From contig JAPTYO010000017.1 in NCBI GenBank assembly GCA_036873135.1, positions 15,500,001-15,564,000 on the forward strand: DNA of 64,000 nt, read 5' to 3'. This stretch comes from Clarkia xantiana subsp. parviflora. Lineage: Eukaryota; Streptophyta; Magnoliopsida; Myrtales; Onagraceae. The notes beneath the pieces were generated by a model. That model worked only from the letters and a program-made list of their open reading frames with translations. It was not told the origin of the DNA and made no database searches. The translations under genes and the position numbers were made by a program. Positions 52,981 through 64,000 of this stretch are shown here, piece by piece (position 1 is the first letter of the stretch; each line of letters opens with the position of its first letter).

Positions 52981-55811
52981 ATGTCTGGTAAGATTTCCTC
53001 TTTCGATTCCGAAAAAACTTGTTAGCATAGTTTTTCCTTTCATCTTCATCAACTTACCCAAACTTTTGCGGAAATCATCTGTGCCTTTTCTTGCCATGGC
53101 TACTTTCAAGACGGTGAGTCCAGTTTCGGGGGGAGGAAACCCTTCAAGTTCGAGTATGCTTGTAATGAGATTTCGGACACCGCCTATGATGCAGCTCTCC
53201 GGGAGGGGTGCATTACCTCCACCTGGGGGCCTCGCTTCCCTTATCCTTGGCCTCGCGTCCCGGGTGATTCTGCGGTCACTCGTCCCCGGGAAGGGGAGGT
53301 ATTTGTCTCCACCGGGCAAATATCGGCAGGGATTCGCTTCCCTTTATGTGGTGACATGGTCGAGATGTGTAAATATTACAAAACACATCCGACTACCTTC
53401 TCCCCCCATGCCATCCGTGTGTGGCGTGCTTTGCATCCGCCAACAATGGCCGTATAGCCTCCGACTCTTCCGGACCTTCTATGGGTTAAAGTGCAATGAC
53501 GTCGGGGTCTGTGCCTTCTATCCGCGGATGCCTAAGTGGAGCAAGGCGCAGCTCTCCCGTTACAGCTGGAATGGCGACACCTGGAAGGTTGCCAAGGGTC
53601 GGGGGCTCATCACCGATTCAGGGCCCGACAACAGTGGCTGGAAGAGGAGTTATTTCTTCATCCGCAACAGCTCTATTCCGTGGCCCCGATGGGAGGTCGA
53701 AACGGACCCTGCCCCCGCTTTCCACACCTACTCCGAGGAGGATTTCCAGATTCTCCACTGCATCCAGCTTTATCGTTGGGGGGACTCTTTCGCTCCCCTC
53801 GACGCCAACTCCATCGGGGAGCGGGACCTGGTTCTGACCGGGATCCGGCTCCTTGATATCGTCTCCGGGGTTCAACTCTTTGACGGCCCTACTAACCTCG
53901 TTCCTTGGGTAATATTCTAACCGTCTTTTCGTTTTCGTCTTTGCAGCTAAGAAGGTATCATTATTGACCAATCTCATGCTTAAGCAGGAGGAGACTGATG
54001 CTGTCCCTCGCCCCGCGAGGAAGAGAAAGTCTTCAAAGAGGGCCACCTCCTCATCGGCACCTCCCACCTCTGAGCAAATCAAGCGGGCCCGGGTGGAGAA
54101 GATGGATCAGATCTTCAACGCCAAAACTCCCGAGGAATGTAACAAATCCGCTTAGCAATTCGATTATACAGAAGGCGTATTCCCAAGGAGTTAATCCCCT
54201 CCGATAAGTGAGCCCGGGTCGAAGGGATCAAACGCATCCTGCAAGGAGAAACTCCCCGCATTCTCAAAGCGGGTTACTACAATTATTACGGGAAGGACCA
54301 GTACCTCTCCCGTCGCGTCATTTGGTGTAAGGATCCTGACCAGCTTCCTGACTTTATTTCTGAAGCTTCTCGTCCTCCAGCTGCAGGTCAATCGGGAGCT
54401 GGAGCCTCGACGGAGGTGCCTCCCTCCGACGCCCAGGTCGGAGAGCCTCTCTTTTCTCTTCCAGCCCCAGGAGGATCGGGGACTGAAGACGCCCCGACGG
54501 ACGGTCAGTTCCGTCGGGTGCTTGACTTGGACGTCTCTCACTGCTCCGAGGAGGCAAGCGGAGCCAGCCCTTGATTCGTCGTCGGGGGGCGAGACAGACC
54601 CCGCCGAAGCCGACTCCCGAAGGGCCGCCTCCGTCTTCTCCGGCACAACAGGTGTCGCCGGTCTTGAGCCTAACTCCCGAGGGGACAGTGGGTTCACATG
54701 GTGGCTCGGAGGCCCGCACCTCCGCTACTCTAGGGGTCGTTCCCCCTCTCCCTTTGGACGGAAGCTTCTACCAACTTTACTCTCCCGACCAGGCGGCGGC
54801 TCCTTGGACTCGGAACTGGGTCTACACCTGCTGGCAGGCTCAGTTCCCCCATCTATGAAGATTCCGCTCTCTTTGGCCCCAGAGGACATCCACGGGGACC
54901 TTCGCAATATGGCCGTTCGTCGGGTGGAGGTAAATCTTCCTGTTTTCACACTTAGTATATAATGTAAAATACTCCCATGTACTAACCTCCCTTCTTTTCT
55001 ACAGGAAATGGCGGACCAGCACCACTGCTTCGGGTATATCCTGGCCTAAGAGGAGGCCCTGAAGGAGGAGCGAGCCAAGGCGGCCCCCGAGGTTTTGGCC
55101 AAGCTCGAGGAGGGTCTGGCTGCCTCCGAGTCGTTAAAGGGGAAACTGGTTAAGTAGCAGGCCCTCCTTAACCAGAAGACTCGGGACCTCTTGAGGCAGG
55201 TCCAAAGGCTCAGTGAGGAGTAGCAGGGGCGCGCGGAGGATCGGGAGAGGCATGTCCTCGAGAAGAAGGCTCTGGAGGATGCCCAGGCGGGGCTGGAGGC
55301 TGAGAAAGTCCTCCTCGCCAACCGGTCCCGACAGCTGGAGCGGGAGGTCGCTGAGTTCCCTGCCAAGCTGGCTGAAGCTGAAGCAAAAGGTCGGGAGGAT
55401 TATCGGGGCTTCGAAGCTTTTCAAGCGGACGTGGTGAAGTTCTGTACGGCGGAGGTAGAAAACACCCTGCTTAATGCTGTTGAAGAGCTCCATCTGGAGT
55501 ATGGTGGTGCCATCGACTTCACCAAGTCCCAGACCCTCGCCCCCTTCGCGGAGAGGTACTTCAGCCTTTCTGAGGAGAGTGACGGGGGCAACACCCCCAA
55601 GGGGACAGTGGGTGCTGAAGGCACGGTGGAGCCTCCAATTGCAGACATCCCGACGACAGAGCCCCCGATGATCGACCCTCCCGCGGCTAATCCTTCAGAG
55701 TCTGATCCTCCCGCCACCGATCTTCCAGGATCCGAGCCTCCGGTTGCGGAGCTTTCTACCACAGATCTCGTGGACCCTGCTCCCCTTGACGCTGCCAATG
55801 ATCGAGCTTGA
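52981..55811 (+). pseudogene. Antisense gene of element D, frame-broken
   Basis: The start ATGTCTG|GTAAG at 52981 and the acceptor at 53110 match B1 intron 1. Exon 2 (53111-53908) keeps the N-terminal domain (FYGLKCNDVGVCAFYP, KRSYFFIRN) but lacks several bases near 53425 and changes frame. Introns 2 (53909-53951, again about 43 nt) and 3 (after 54930, GTAAAT) are recognisable. Exon 3 is broken near 54140, and exon 4 has in-frame TAA or TAG near 55048, 55156 and 55221. The acidic tail (55431-55811) is open. A TATAAAAA box lies at about 52826. Preserved intron positions in a diverged copy show that the spliced structure predates the split of B, C and D. Confidence 0.8.
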
Positions 55812-55894
55812 TTGCTTTATTTTTCGAATCCTTGTGATTTCCTTCTTTGTCGCAAACCTCCCAGATCTTTATAATATAAATCTTTTTTGGTTCC

Positions 55895-56530
55895 GATCAT
55901 CATTTGCACCACTTAAGGTGAATTAACTACGCCACCTAAGGCAATTCGGCCATATCACTTGAGAGTAATTTCGGCGCGTCACTTAAGACATTTTACCCAC
56001 ACCACTTAAGGCGATTTAATCGTGCCCCTTAAAGCAACTTTTCCACACCAATTAAGGCGATTTAATCGTGCCCCTTAAGGCGACTTTTCCACACCACTTA
56101 AAGCGATTTAATCGTGCCCCTTAAGGCAACTTTTCCAAACCACTTAAGGCGATTTAATCGTGCCCTTTAAGGAAACTTTTCCACACCACTTAAGGAGATT
56201 TTTTCACACCACTTAAGGCGATTTAATCGTGCCATTTAAGGCGAAACCACGCCACTTAAGGCGATTTAATTGTGCCACTTAAGGCAACTTATCTACACCA
56301 ATTAAGGCGATTTAATCGGAAGCAACCTCTTTATTCATTGATAGCTCAACACGATAAACAACTTGCACCACTGAAGGCGACTTAACAAACAACTTGCACC
56401 ACTGAAGGCGACTTGATAATTAACTTGCACCACTAAAGGCGACTTAATAACTTGCACCACTGAAGGCGACTTAATAACTTGCACCACTGAAGGCGACTTA
56501 ATAACTTGCACCACTGAAGGCGACTTAACA
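55895..56530 (-). repeat. Tandem array of element D
   Basis: Two zones. 55895-56320 has about fifteen units with CACCACTTAAGGCGATTTAA in reverse; 56360-56525 has seven units with TTGCACCACTGAAGGCGACT. Both correspond to the array motifs of B and C (CGCCTTAAGTGG and CGCCTTCAGTGG). The array sits between the 3' ends of pol and the antisense gene. Confidence 0.88.
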
Positions 56531-59500
56531 TCAAGCATGACATTTCTTCAAGTGCTCGCCACTAAAAGAATGCTTCAGCAGATTGCAATCGAGGTCTTCC
56601 AACTTATACGCATTCCGAGCTGGCATCCCCACGACCTTATAAGGTCCTTCCTATTTTGGTGACATCTTGTTGATCTGGTCCAAAAGGGTGAATTCGTTCC
56701 GACGCCACACCAGTTCCCCGACAAAGAACTGTCGAGACTTGACTCGTCGATTGTAATATCGGGCCATTGCCAAGCGCATCCGAGCCTGGACCTCCTCGGC
56801 ACTCCGCCTCTTCTCTTCGACCAAGTCCAAGTCCAGACGCCTCATTTCATCATTCGACAGAGGTTCATAATACCTCGTCCGATGGGATGTCACAGCTATT
56901 TCGATGGGAGCAACTGCTTCCGTGCCATAGACAAGGCCAAACGGAGTCTCCCCGGTTGATCTTTTGGGTGTTGTTCTGACATCCCAAAGTACATTTTCCA
57001 GCTCGTCCAGCCATTTGCCCTTCAAGGCGTGGACCCTCTTCTTCAGGTCGTCCATCACGATCTTGTTGGCTGATTCCACTTGTCCATTGGTTTGAGCATG
57101 ACGGACAGAGGCTGTCCGATTCTCAATTTTCAGTTCCTCCAAGTACTCCTTCCACTGGGCCCCGTTGAACGGAGGGCCATTATCGCTGATCACCACCTTG
57201 GGGATCCCGTATCGGGATATGATATGGGTCTGGATGAATTTGAGGATGTGGTTCCCCGTTGTCTTGGCCAATGCCTTGGCTTCTATCCGTTTCGAAAAAT
57301 AATCAATAGCCGCAATTAAGTATCGACACTGACCTTTTGCAACTGGAAGGGGTCCCACCAAGTCGATTCGCCATTGCGAGAAGGGCCAAGCACTCTTGAT
57401 GGTCGTCAGATCGGCAGCTGGAGCCACGATGTTCGGGGTGTATTTCTGGCAAGCGTCACATGATCGGACTAGCATCGTTGCCTCCTTGTTCATCGAGGGT
57501 CAGTAATAGCCCAAGTTCAACACTTTTCTCACGATGGATCGGGCACCTTCGTGACAGGCCAAATATCCTTCATGCACCTCCCTAAGGATCCGACCGGTGT
57601 CGGGCTCGGCCACGCATTTCAGATAAGGGGTTGAATACCTCTTTTTGTATAGCTGATTGTCCACCATCACATAATTGGGCGCGATTCGGCGTATTTTGCT
57701 TGCTGCCACGTCCTCATCGGGGACTGCCCCCGTAGTCAGATACGCGACTATTGGGGTCATCCAAGTGGGCTCCTCCGATCCGATCTCAATGGCGCAAACC
57801 TCTGACTGATCGGTGGTTGACAGGATCACCTTTTCCAAGAAATGCGCCTTCCGACTTTCGTCGAGGGGTGCCCCCAAGGCGAACTTGCTCAAGGCATCTG
57901 CTTCCGCATTATCCTCACTCGGGATCGCCTCAATATCGAAACTCTTGAAACTCTCCTTCAGGGTTTGTACCTCGCGAAGATACTTTTTCATCATCGGGCT
58001 CTTTGCTTCATATCGCCCTTGGACTTGGTTCACGATCAGGCTAGCATCGCACTTTACCTTTAAGTGACCAACTCCCGTTCCTTTAGCAATCTTAAGGCCA
58101 GTGATGAGAGCCTCATACTCAGCCTCATTGTTGGTGGCCCTAAATGTCAAAGCCAAGGCATATCGGAGGGGCTCGACTCCGCCTGGTGGTATTAGTACAA
58201 AACCTGTTCCCGATCCTTCTGAATTTGAGGAGCCATCGGTGTACATCTCCCAAGTATTTTCGGTGTCGGGCCGTTCTGACTGCTCTGTTATCGGGACCTC
58301 CATGGTTGCCCCCTCTACAGGGCCCGCTTCTTCTAGATCGGGGGCTGTGGACTCTACTGTGAAATCTGCCAACGCCTGGCCCTTAATAGCCGTTCTCGGA
58401 GCAAAGTGAATGCGGAACTCACTGAGCTCGACTGCCCATTTCACTAATCTCCCTGACGCATCAGGTCGGTTCAAAAAATGTTTCAAGGGCTGATTCGTCA
58501 AAACGGTAATCTCATGCGCGTGGAAGTAAGGCCTCAGCTTCCGAGCAGTAATAATCAACGCATAGAGATACTTCTCAACGGTGGGATAATTCATTTCAGA
58601 CTTGGCGAGTGCCTTGCGTACATAATAGACTGGGACTTGGCTACCCTCTACAACTTTTACTAAGACAGAGCTAACAGCAAATTCAGAAACAGCCAAATAC
58701 AGATAGAGTGGCTCGCCTGTGATGGGCTTCGCCAATGGCGGGAGGGTGCGAAGGTGCTGCTTGAGTGCCTGAAACGCCTCTTCGCACTTGGCAGTCCATT
58801 CAAACTTCTTTTTGGCCCTCAACACTTCGAAGAACGGCATGGATCGGTCGCTCGCCTTGGACAGGAAGCGATTCATCGCGGCTAATCGGCCATTTAGTAC
58901 TTGTACCTCCCGATGGTTCGTCGGAGACTTCATCTCCTCGATGGCCCTCAGCTTCTCCGGGTTCACCTCGATTCCCCTCTGCTCACCATAAAGCCCAGGA
59001 ACTTCCCCGAGTGCACTCCGAAGGCGCACTTGGTCGGGTTCAGGCGAACTTGATGGAGCCTCATCCGCTCGAATGTTGTGGCCAGGTTGTGAACATGATT
59101 ATCGGCCTGTCGGGACTTCAGCAACATGTCGTCCACATAGGCCTCAATGGTTTTCCCCAACATATCTCCGAACAGCTTATTCACCATCCTCTAATAAGTT
59201 GCACCTGCGTTGATCAATCCAAAGGGCATAACATCATAATGATAGATGTCATTATCAGCATAAAAGGCGGTATGAGGGGCATCCTCCTCGGACATCTTGA
59301 TCTGATTGTAGCCAGAGTAAGCATCCATAAAGCTCAGTAGCTCATGGCCCGATGTGGCATCCACCAGCTGGTCGATCCTCAGGAGCGGGTAGCAATCCTA
59401 CGGGCATGCCTTGTTCAGGTCGCGGAAATCGACGCACATCCGCCACTTTCCATTGCTCTTCTTCACCAGGACTGGGTTGGCGACCCAAGTCTGGAATCGG

Positions 59501-60322
59501 AGCTCCTTAATAAATCCAGCTTCGAGCAACCTGCCCACCTCCTGCTGGATCACAATCTTCTTGTTGGCACCCATCGGACGCCTTCTCTGTGTGACTGGCT
59601 TGACCGCGGGGTCAATCTTCAGCTCGTGAATAATTATATCGGGGTTGATTCCTGGCATGTCGCTCGGGGACCAGGCAAACAGCTCCTTGAACTCCTTCAG
59701 CAAATCAATCAGTTCTCGGGCCGTCTCCTCCGACAGAGCGGATCCGATTTTCACCTTTCTTTGATGTCCATCAATCTCGACCTCCTTCAAATCTTCCATC
59801 GGGGCGGGACGCCCAAACTCCTCTCGGGATCAGTGTCAATCTGGAAAACATTCATAGCCTCCCGATTCCTCCTTCGAGTAGCATTGACATAGCACCTCCT
59901 GGAAGCTATCTGATCGCCCTGGACCTCCCCCATTCCGTGGTCAGTCGGGAACTTCAGCTTCTGGTGGACAGTTGAGGCAACTGCCCCTAGCGGGTTGATG
60001 GTAGTCCTCCCGATAATTGCATTATAGGTCCCCGCGGACTCGACCACCACGAATTCCACGTTCCTCTTTTCCGACTTCCAGCCACTACCGAATTCAACCG
60101 GTAACGTAATCATTCCCACCGGGTAAGAAGTAGAGCCAGAAAATCCGACCCTCGGTAAATCTGCGGGCTTCAAGTCCTTCTTGGTTTTTCTCACAGCCTC
60201 CAGCGCATCCATGAACAGAATGTCGGAGGAGCTCCCTCCATCAATCAGGATTCGCTTCATCTCGTACCCATCCCGTTCAGGGTCACGACCAGAACATCAT
60301 CGTGCGGGGTCTCCACACCTAT
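56531..60322 (-). pseudogene. gag-pol remnant of element D (protease to integrase)
   Basis: Reading leftward: protease (LIDGGSSSD, IIGRTTINP) at 60260-59787; RT fingers 59799-59398; RT palm with AYVDDMLLKS at about 59135; two RNase H domains (second begins MYTDGSSNS) and integrase zinc half within 59029-57500; integrase core and tail 57493-56531 with SDNGPPFNG and NGQVESAN. Breaks: a frame change near 59800; TAG after KACP (about 59399); TAG before MVNKLFG (about 59190); a one-base loss near 58975; TGA for Trp in LGYYW (about 57498); TAG for Trp after MSPK (56651). Domain content and order equal those of C. It is not functional. Confidence 0.9.
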
Positions 60323-61607
60323 TGTTAGGTTATAAAGTCTTGGTCAACGGGTCGTCAATCTAGAATTTCTCCCACTAATGAAATGTCGGGTTCAGTGTTC
60401 TTAGGGTTAGTCGTTCTGATCCATGCCCTTCTGCTTCCTTGGGGTAGTTGTTCTAATATATGTCCTTCTCTTCTCTCCTTCTGACCTCCTTCTCTTCTCT
60501 CCTTCTGACCCCCTAAGGCTTGTACTTCTTACCCCCTGGGGCTTGTCCTTCTGCTCTATGCTCTTCTGCTTCCTTGGCTCTATTCTCCTTGCCACCCTGC
60601 AAGAGGGGCAATACCAGGCACAGAGGGGGGGGGGGGGGGGGTGGTGCCTGATGAACCCTCTCCGATGCCTAAGTCAGTACGGTTTTAGAGAGATAAAGCT
60701 AGAGAGATGTCAGAGCAAAATTATGCAACTTGCCAAGATGATCAAATGAATAGTGGAGGTGGGGTATTTATAGGCAACGGTGTCATTAAGGTGGCTTAAT
60801 GACATCGTTAACCTTTAAACACAGTTAATTAACCTTTAAACACATATTTAAGACCTTAGGATACGGAGAAGGTAGGCGGAATAAACCGAGTATGGGAGTC
60901 CAAAAAATGGTGCCGGGGCCCTTGGGGGGGAGGAAAATCCGACCCCCAAGGGTAGGGGTTGGGTGAGGCCACCCAACCCCTCCTAGGGGGGATAGGGTTG
61001 GCCAACCCTATCCCCCCTAGGGGAGATCGGGGAGGTCGGGTGTGGCCACCCAACCTCACCTAGGTGAGTTCGACTCGGCCGGACGAGCGCTTCAGCCTCG
61101 TCCGGGCCGTTGGTGTTTTCGCGAAGTGCTCGGGTTAAAGTTTCGATTTACAATCATTAACGGGGTGATAAAAATATAACGATTCAGAAGTCAACGGGTT
61201 CAAATTGGGCGTATATCCATCACATGCCCCCGAGTCAACCAATGGCCTAACCCTTGATTGACTCTATTTTAGGATGGTATGACACGCGCAATTTGAAACC
61301 GGGGTTTTACCTTTTATCTGAATGCTTACTTACCCATGGATGCGTGCCTCTGACTCTGCCCCCTGTCTTATAAGATAGAGGAAGTGTAAACGTCAGAGCA
61401 GTACGGACACGTGCCTAAGCACGCGTCCGTCTGAAGTGGGAATAATAAATCTTTCCTTGCTACGGACGTATATTTCGAAAAATACATGCTCGCGTAGGGA
61501 TGCAATACGAATGCAACTAAGTGACTTATGCTTCAATTTCATGCCGTGATTTGCCTAAGTGGAGAAAAATTTCAATTTTGGTCCGAAATTTTTCTAAGTA
61601 TGGGATG
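60323..61607 (-). mobile_element. Element A' (A family, minus strand, 3' end only)
   Basis: A 3' LTR (60323-61222, 900 bp; TGTTAGG...ATATCCATCA) is followed by the reversed polypurine tract (TGCCCCCGAGTCAACC) and about 370 bp of 3' untranslated sequence matching element A (rc of about 11240-11612). It stops at 61607 against the plus-strand LTR of A''. The left flank CCTAT (60318-60322) lies in the D protease region. The LTR contains a G-run at 60627-60644 and the palindromes at 60925-61070. Confidence 0.85.
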
Positions 61608-62802
61608 TGATGGATATACGCCCAATTTGAACCCGTTGACTTCCAAACCGTTTTATTTTTATCGTCCCATTTATGATTGTAAATCGAAACTTCAACCCGA
61701 ACCCTTCGCGAAAACACCAACGGCTCGGACGAGGCCGAAGCGCCCGTCCGGCCGAGTCAGACTCGCCTAGGTGAGGTTGGGTGGCCACACCCGACCTCCC
61801 CTAGGGGAGATCGGGTCAGCCAACCCGATCTCCCCTAGGGGAGATCGGGTGGACCAACCCGATCTCTCCTAGGAGAGATCGGGTTGGCCAACCCGATCTC
61901 TCCTAGGAGAGATCGGGTCGGCCAACCCGATCTCTCCTAGGAGAGATCGGGTCGGCCAACCCGATCTCTCCTAGGAGAGATCGGGTCGGCCAACCCGATC
62001 TCCCCTAGGGGGGATGGGGTTGGCCAACCCCATCCTCCCTAGGAGGGGTTGGGTGCCCTCACCCAACCCCTACCCTTGGGGGTCAGATTTCTCCTCCCCC
62101 CAAGGGCCCCGGCACCATTTTCGGACTCCCACCCTCGATTCACTCCGCCTACCTTCTCCGTATCCTGAGGTCTTAATTATGTGCTTAAAGGATAATTAAT
62201 TGTGTTTAAAGGCTAACGATGTCATTAAGCCACCTTAATGACACCGTTGCCTATAAATACCCCACCTTCACAACTCATTTGATCATCTTGGCAAGTTGCA
62301 CAATTTTGCTCTGACATCTCTCTAGCTTTATCTCTCTAAAACCGTACTGACTTAGGCATCGGAGAGGGTTCATCAGGCACCACCCCCCCCTCTGTGCCTG
62401 GTATTGCCCCTCTTGCAGGGTAGCAGGGAGAAGAGAGCCAAGGAAGCAGAAGAGCATAGAGCAGTAGGACAAGCCCCAGGGGTAAGAAGTACAAGCCTCA
62501 GGAGGTCAGAAGGAGAGAAGGAAAGGAGGTCAGAAGGAGAGAAGGAAAGGAGGTCAGAAGGAGAGAAGGAAAGGAGGTCAGAAGGAAAGAAGGAAAGGAG
62601 GTCAGAAGGAGAGAAGGAAAGGAGGTCAGAAGGAGAGAAGAGAAGGACATATATCAGAACGACTACCCAAGGGAGCAGAAGGGCATGTATCAGAATGACT
62701 AGTCCTAGGAACAGTGAACCCGACATTTCATTAGTGGGAGATAAATTCTAGATTGACGACCCGTTGACCTAGACTTTATAACCTAACACTTATAACCTAA
62801 CA
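61608..62802 (+). repeat. Element A'' 5' LTR (about 1195 bp)
   Basis: Starts TGATGGATATACGCCC. It is longer than the element A LTR because of more palindromic units (61760-62095) and a purine-rich minisatellite of 24-bp units containing GGAGGTCAGAAGGAGAGAAG, about six copies (62505-62650). A TATA box (TATAAATA) lies at about 62251. TTATAACCTAACAC occurs twice at the end (62775-62802), so the exact LTR end is either 62788 or 62802. Confidence 0.85.
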
Positions 62803-62853
62803 CTTGGCGCCGTCCGTGGGCTTCGAACAGAAAGCCTGACAATCACGAGAGCG

Positions 62854-64000
62854 AAGACGAACAACTTAGTGTCTAGAGATAATCGCCCACCTGGGGGCAA
62901 TAGGCAAGAAAGACATCCTATACCTCCAGCAAGGCAGCCTAACCCAGAGAAACAGCCTGCACACCAGAGCCTCAGATAGCCCCACAGGCACCCCAACCTA
63001 ACAAGCAGGGAGGAGGCTTCCACAGCTCCAACTCCATTGACTAGGAAGCCACAGGGACAGGGGGCAACAAGGAGTGCCATCCCAATACACGGCACCTCCA
63101 CAGGGGTACTACTATGAGGCACAACCTCAAGGGTATCCATATGAAATAATGACTCAAAGGAACGACAATCGTCCCCACACAACCAACATAAGGCCCACAT
63201 ACTCGCAAGGAGCACAGACAATGACTCCAAGGTTGATGCACGCATTGGATGAGCTGCTAGCTTATAGGGAGACCCTGAGGAACAGGCAGAGAAGGCAACA
63301 CCAGCATGAAGAAGAAGAAGTTCATGAGGAAGAACAAGTCCCAGAAGAAGAACACCACTTGCACCCTCGAACAGGGCAGTGAGAAGAACAAAGGAGAGAC
63401 AACCAAAGGCCACCCCCAGAGGGAAGGCAGCAGTCTGTGCCTCCAAGGCAGCAACAGACACAGCAGGATGCCAGGGCATACACACCTCTGGGGGCAGATA
63501 GACAGGCAAGACCTCCAAGGAGGCATGGATTCAACCAAGTACCCCAACAGGGACATATACCGCACTAAGGGAGGACATACATGCCAGACCAACAAGGATA
63601 TAGGAGTTCCAACATCAACCATGGCAATGTACACATACAGTCCGTATCACCACAGACATGCCTAAGGGACATACCAAGGAAAGCTCAAAGGGAGGGACAT
63701 AGTCCCAACAACACAATAAAGCAACCACCTACCCATGATACAGCACGACAGGTCCAAACCCCTTGTGCATGACAATCCTTGGCACACGTCCTCCTAGGAC
63801 AGAAGAGGAGTTGAAAAGACAAGGATTTGAACAGGGAACTAATAGAGTACCACACCACATCAGCACATAGCTACTACAATGGGAAGTCTCAGGGAGAGAC
63901 ATAGTGAAGTGAGATCACACATAGCATACATGAAGGATACACCTCCACCTAGTCCGCCTTGCAAGGATGCGACCTTATATTCCTCAAGTGGAAGGAATAC
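62854..64000 (+). pseudogene. Decayed gag N-terminal region of A''
   Basis: Corresponds to 2794-3540 of element A but has AAG instead of the ATG start at 62854 and frequent frame changes. The most legible piece is 63074-63382, with APPQGYYYEAQPQGYPY, a Glu-rich tract (HEEEEVHEEEQ) and HPRTGQ, matching A (APPEGYYYEEQPQRYPY). 63400-64000 continues the Pro/Gln/Arg-rich region in mixed frames. The gag core would lie beyond the window. Confidence 0.75.

Larger units (their letters stand above)
51816..60322 (-). mobile_element. Element D: Tat-type gypsy element, minus strand, interrupted
   Basis: Contains 3' LTR, polypurine tract, antisense gene, tandem array, integrase, RNase H domains, RT and protease, in the B/C layout but reversed. 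It is cut at 60322 by element A', within the gag-protease part. Sequence divergence from B and C and multiple stops make it the oldest of the B-type elements here. Confidence 0.88.
61608..64000 (+). mobile_element. Element A'' (A family, plus strand, runs off the window)
   Basis: A 5' LTR (61608-62802) is followed by a PBS (TGGCGCCGTCCGTGGG, 62805) and a decayed gag N-terminal region. It is preceded by GGATG (61603-61607), the presumed target duplication if it inserted in A'. The right end is not in the window. Confidence 0.85.

Noticed and set aside
53066..53400. Separate protein starting at 53066 in element D
   Set aside because: It is the wrong frame of antisense-gene exon 2 upstream of a frameshift near 53425.

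Overview
The window is repeat-rich nuclear DNA of a flowering plant. It is almost entirely LTR retrotransposons: Ty3/gypsy elements with Tat-lineage features (Asp protease, RT, two RNase H domains, D,D35E integrase, PBS beginning TGGCGCCGTCTG), older Ty1/copia elements, and one MITE-like fold-back. I see no host gene I can name, no rRNA or tRNA gene, and nothing prokaryotic. The species cannot be told from the sequence.

Layout. 1-1471 holds a decayed gypsy LTR and a copia LTR tail. 1515-26528 is one structure bounded by the 5-bp repeat ACCCT. Its left arm (B1, minus) carries only a 3' LTR and the 3' half of an element. Its right arm (B2, plus) is a full element with two LTRs. Both outer ends are U5-type LTR ends. 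A complete 10.6-kb element A (1910-12489, TSD CTGGT) sits inside the left LTR. 26665-37580 is element C (TSD TATAT), the only one with a full-length gag-pol, broken by two in-frame stops. It lies in a minus-strand copia element F (37581-38581). 38866-47297 is a decayed plus-strand copia element E (TSD CGAAG/TGAAG). 47298-49787 is unassigned AT-rich DNA with a MITE candidate. 49788-51815 is a minus-strand copia fragment G, cut by minus-strand gypsy element D (51816-60322). D is interrupted by a minus-strand A-family element A' (60323-61607), which abuts a plus-strand A-family element A'' (61608 to the window end).

Shared architecture. A, B, C and D carry gag(-pol) in the forward direction, then a tandem-repeat array, then an antisense gene reading back toward the array, then the 3' LTR. 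The antisense gene is intron-bearing: 6 exons and 662 aa in A, 4 exons and 835 aa in B1 and B2. Predicted splicing keeps a single open frame in A, B1 and B2. The C and D copies are frameshifted. The array always lies where the two genes converge.

Two families lack a working polymerase. A replaced RT-RNase H-integrase with a second gag-like module after its protease. B lost most of pol through three in-frame deletions. Both have very similar or intact ends and so look recently mobile, presumably in trans. The most unusual observations are the head-to-head composite B1-B2 with shared TSD, the conserved antisense spliced gene, and the gag-protease-gag' polyprotein of A.
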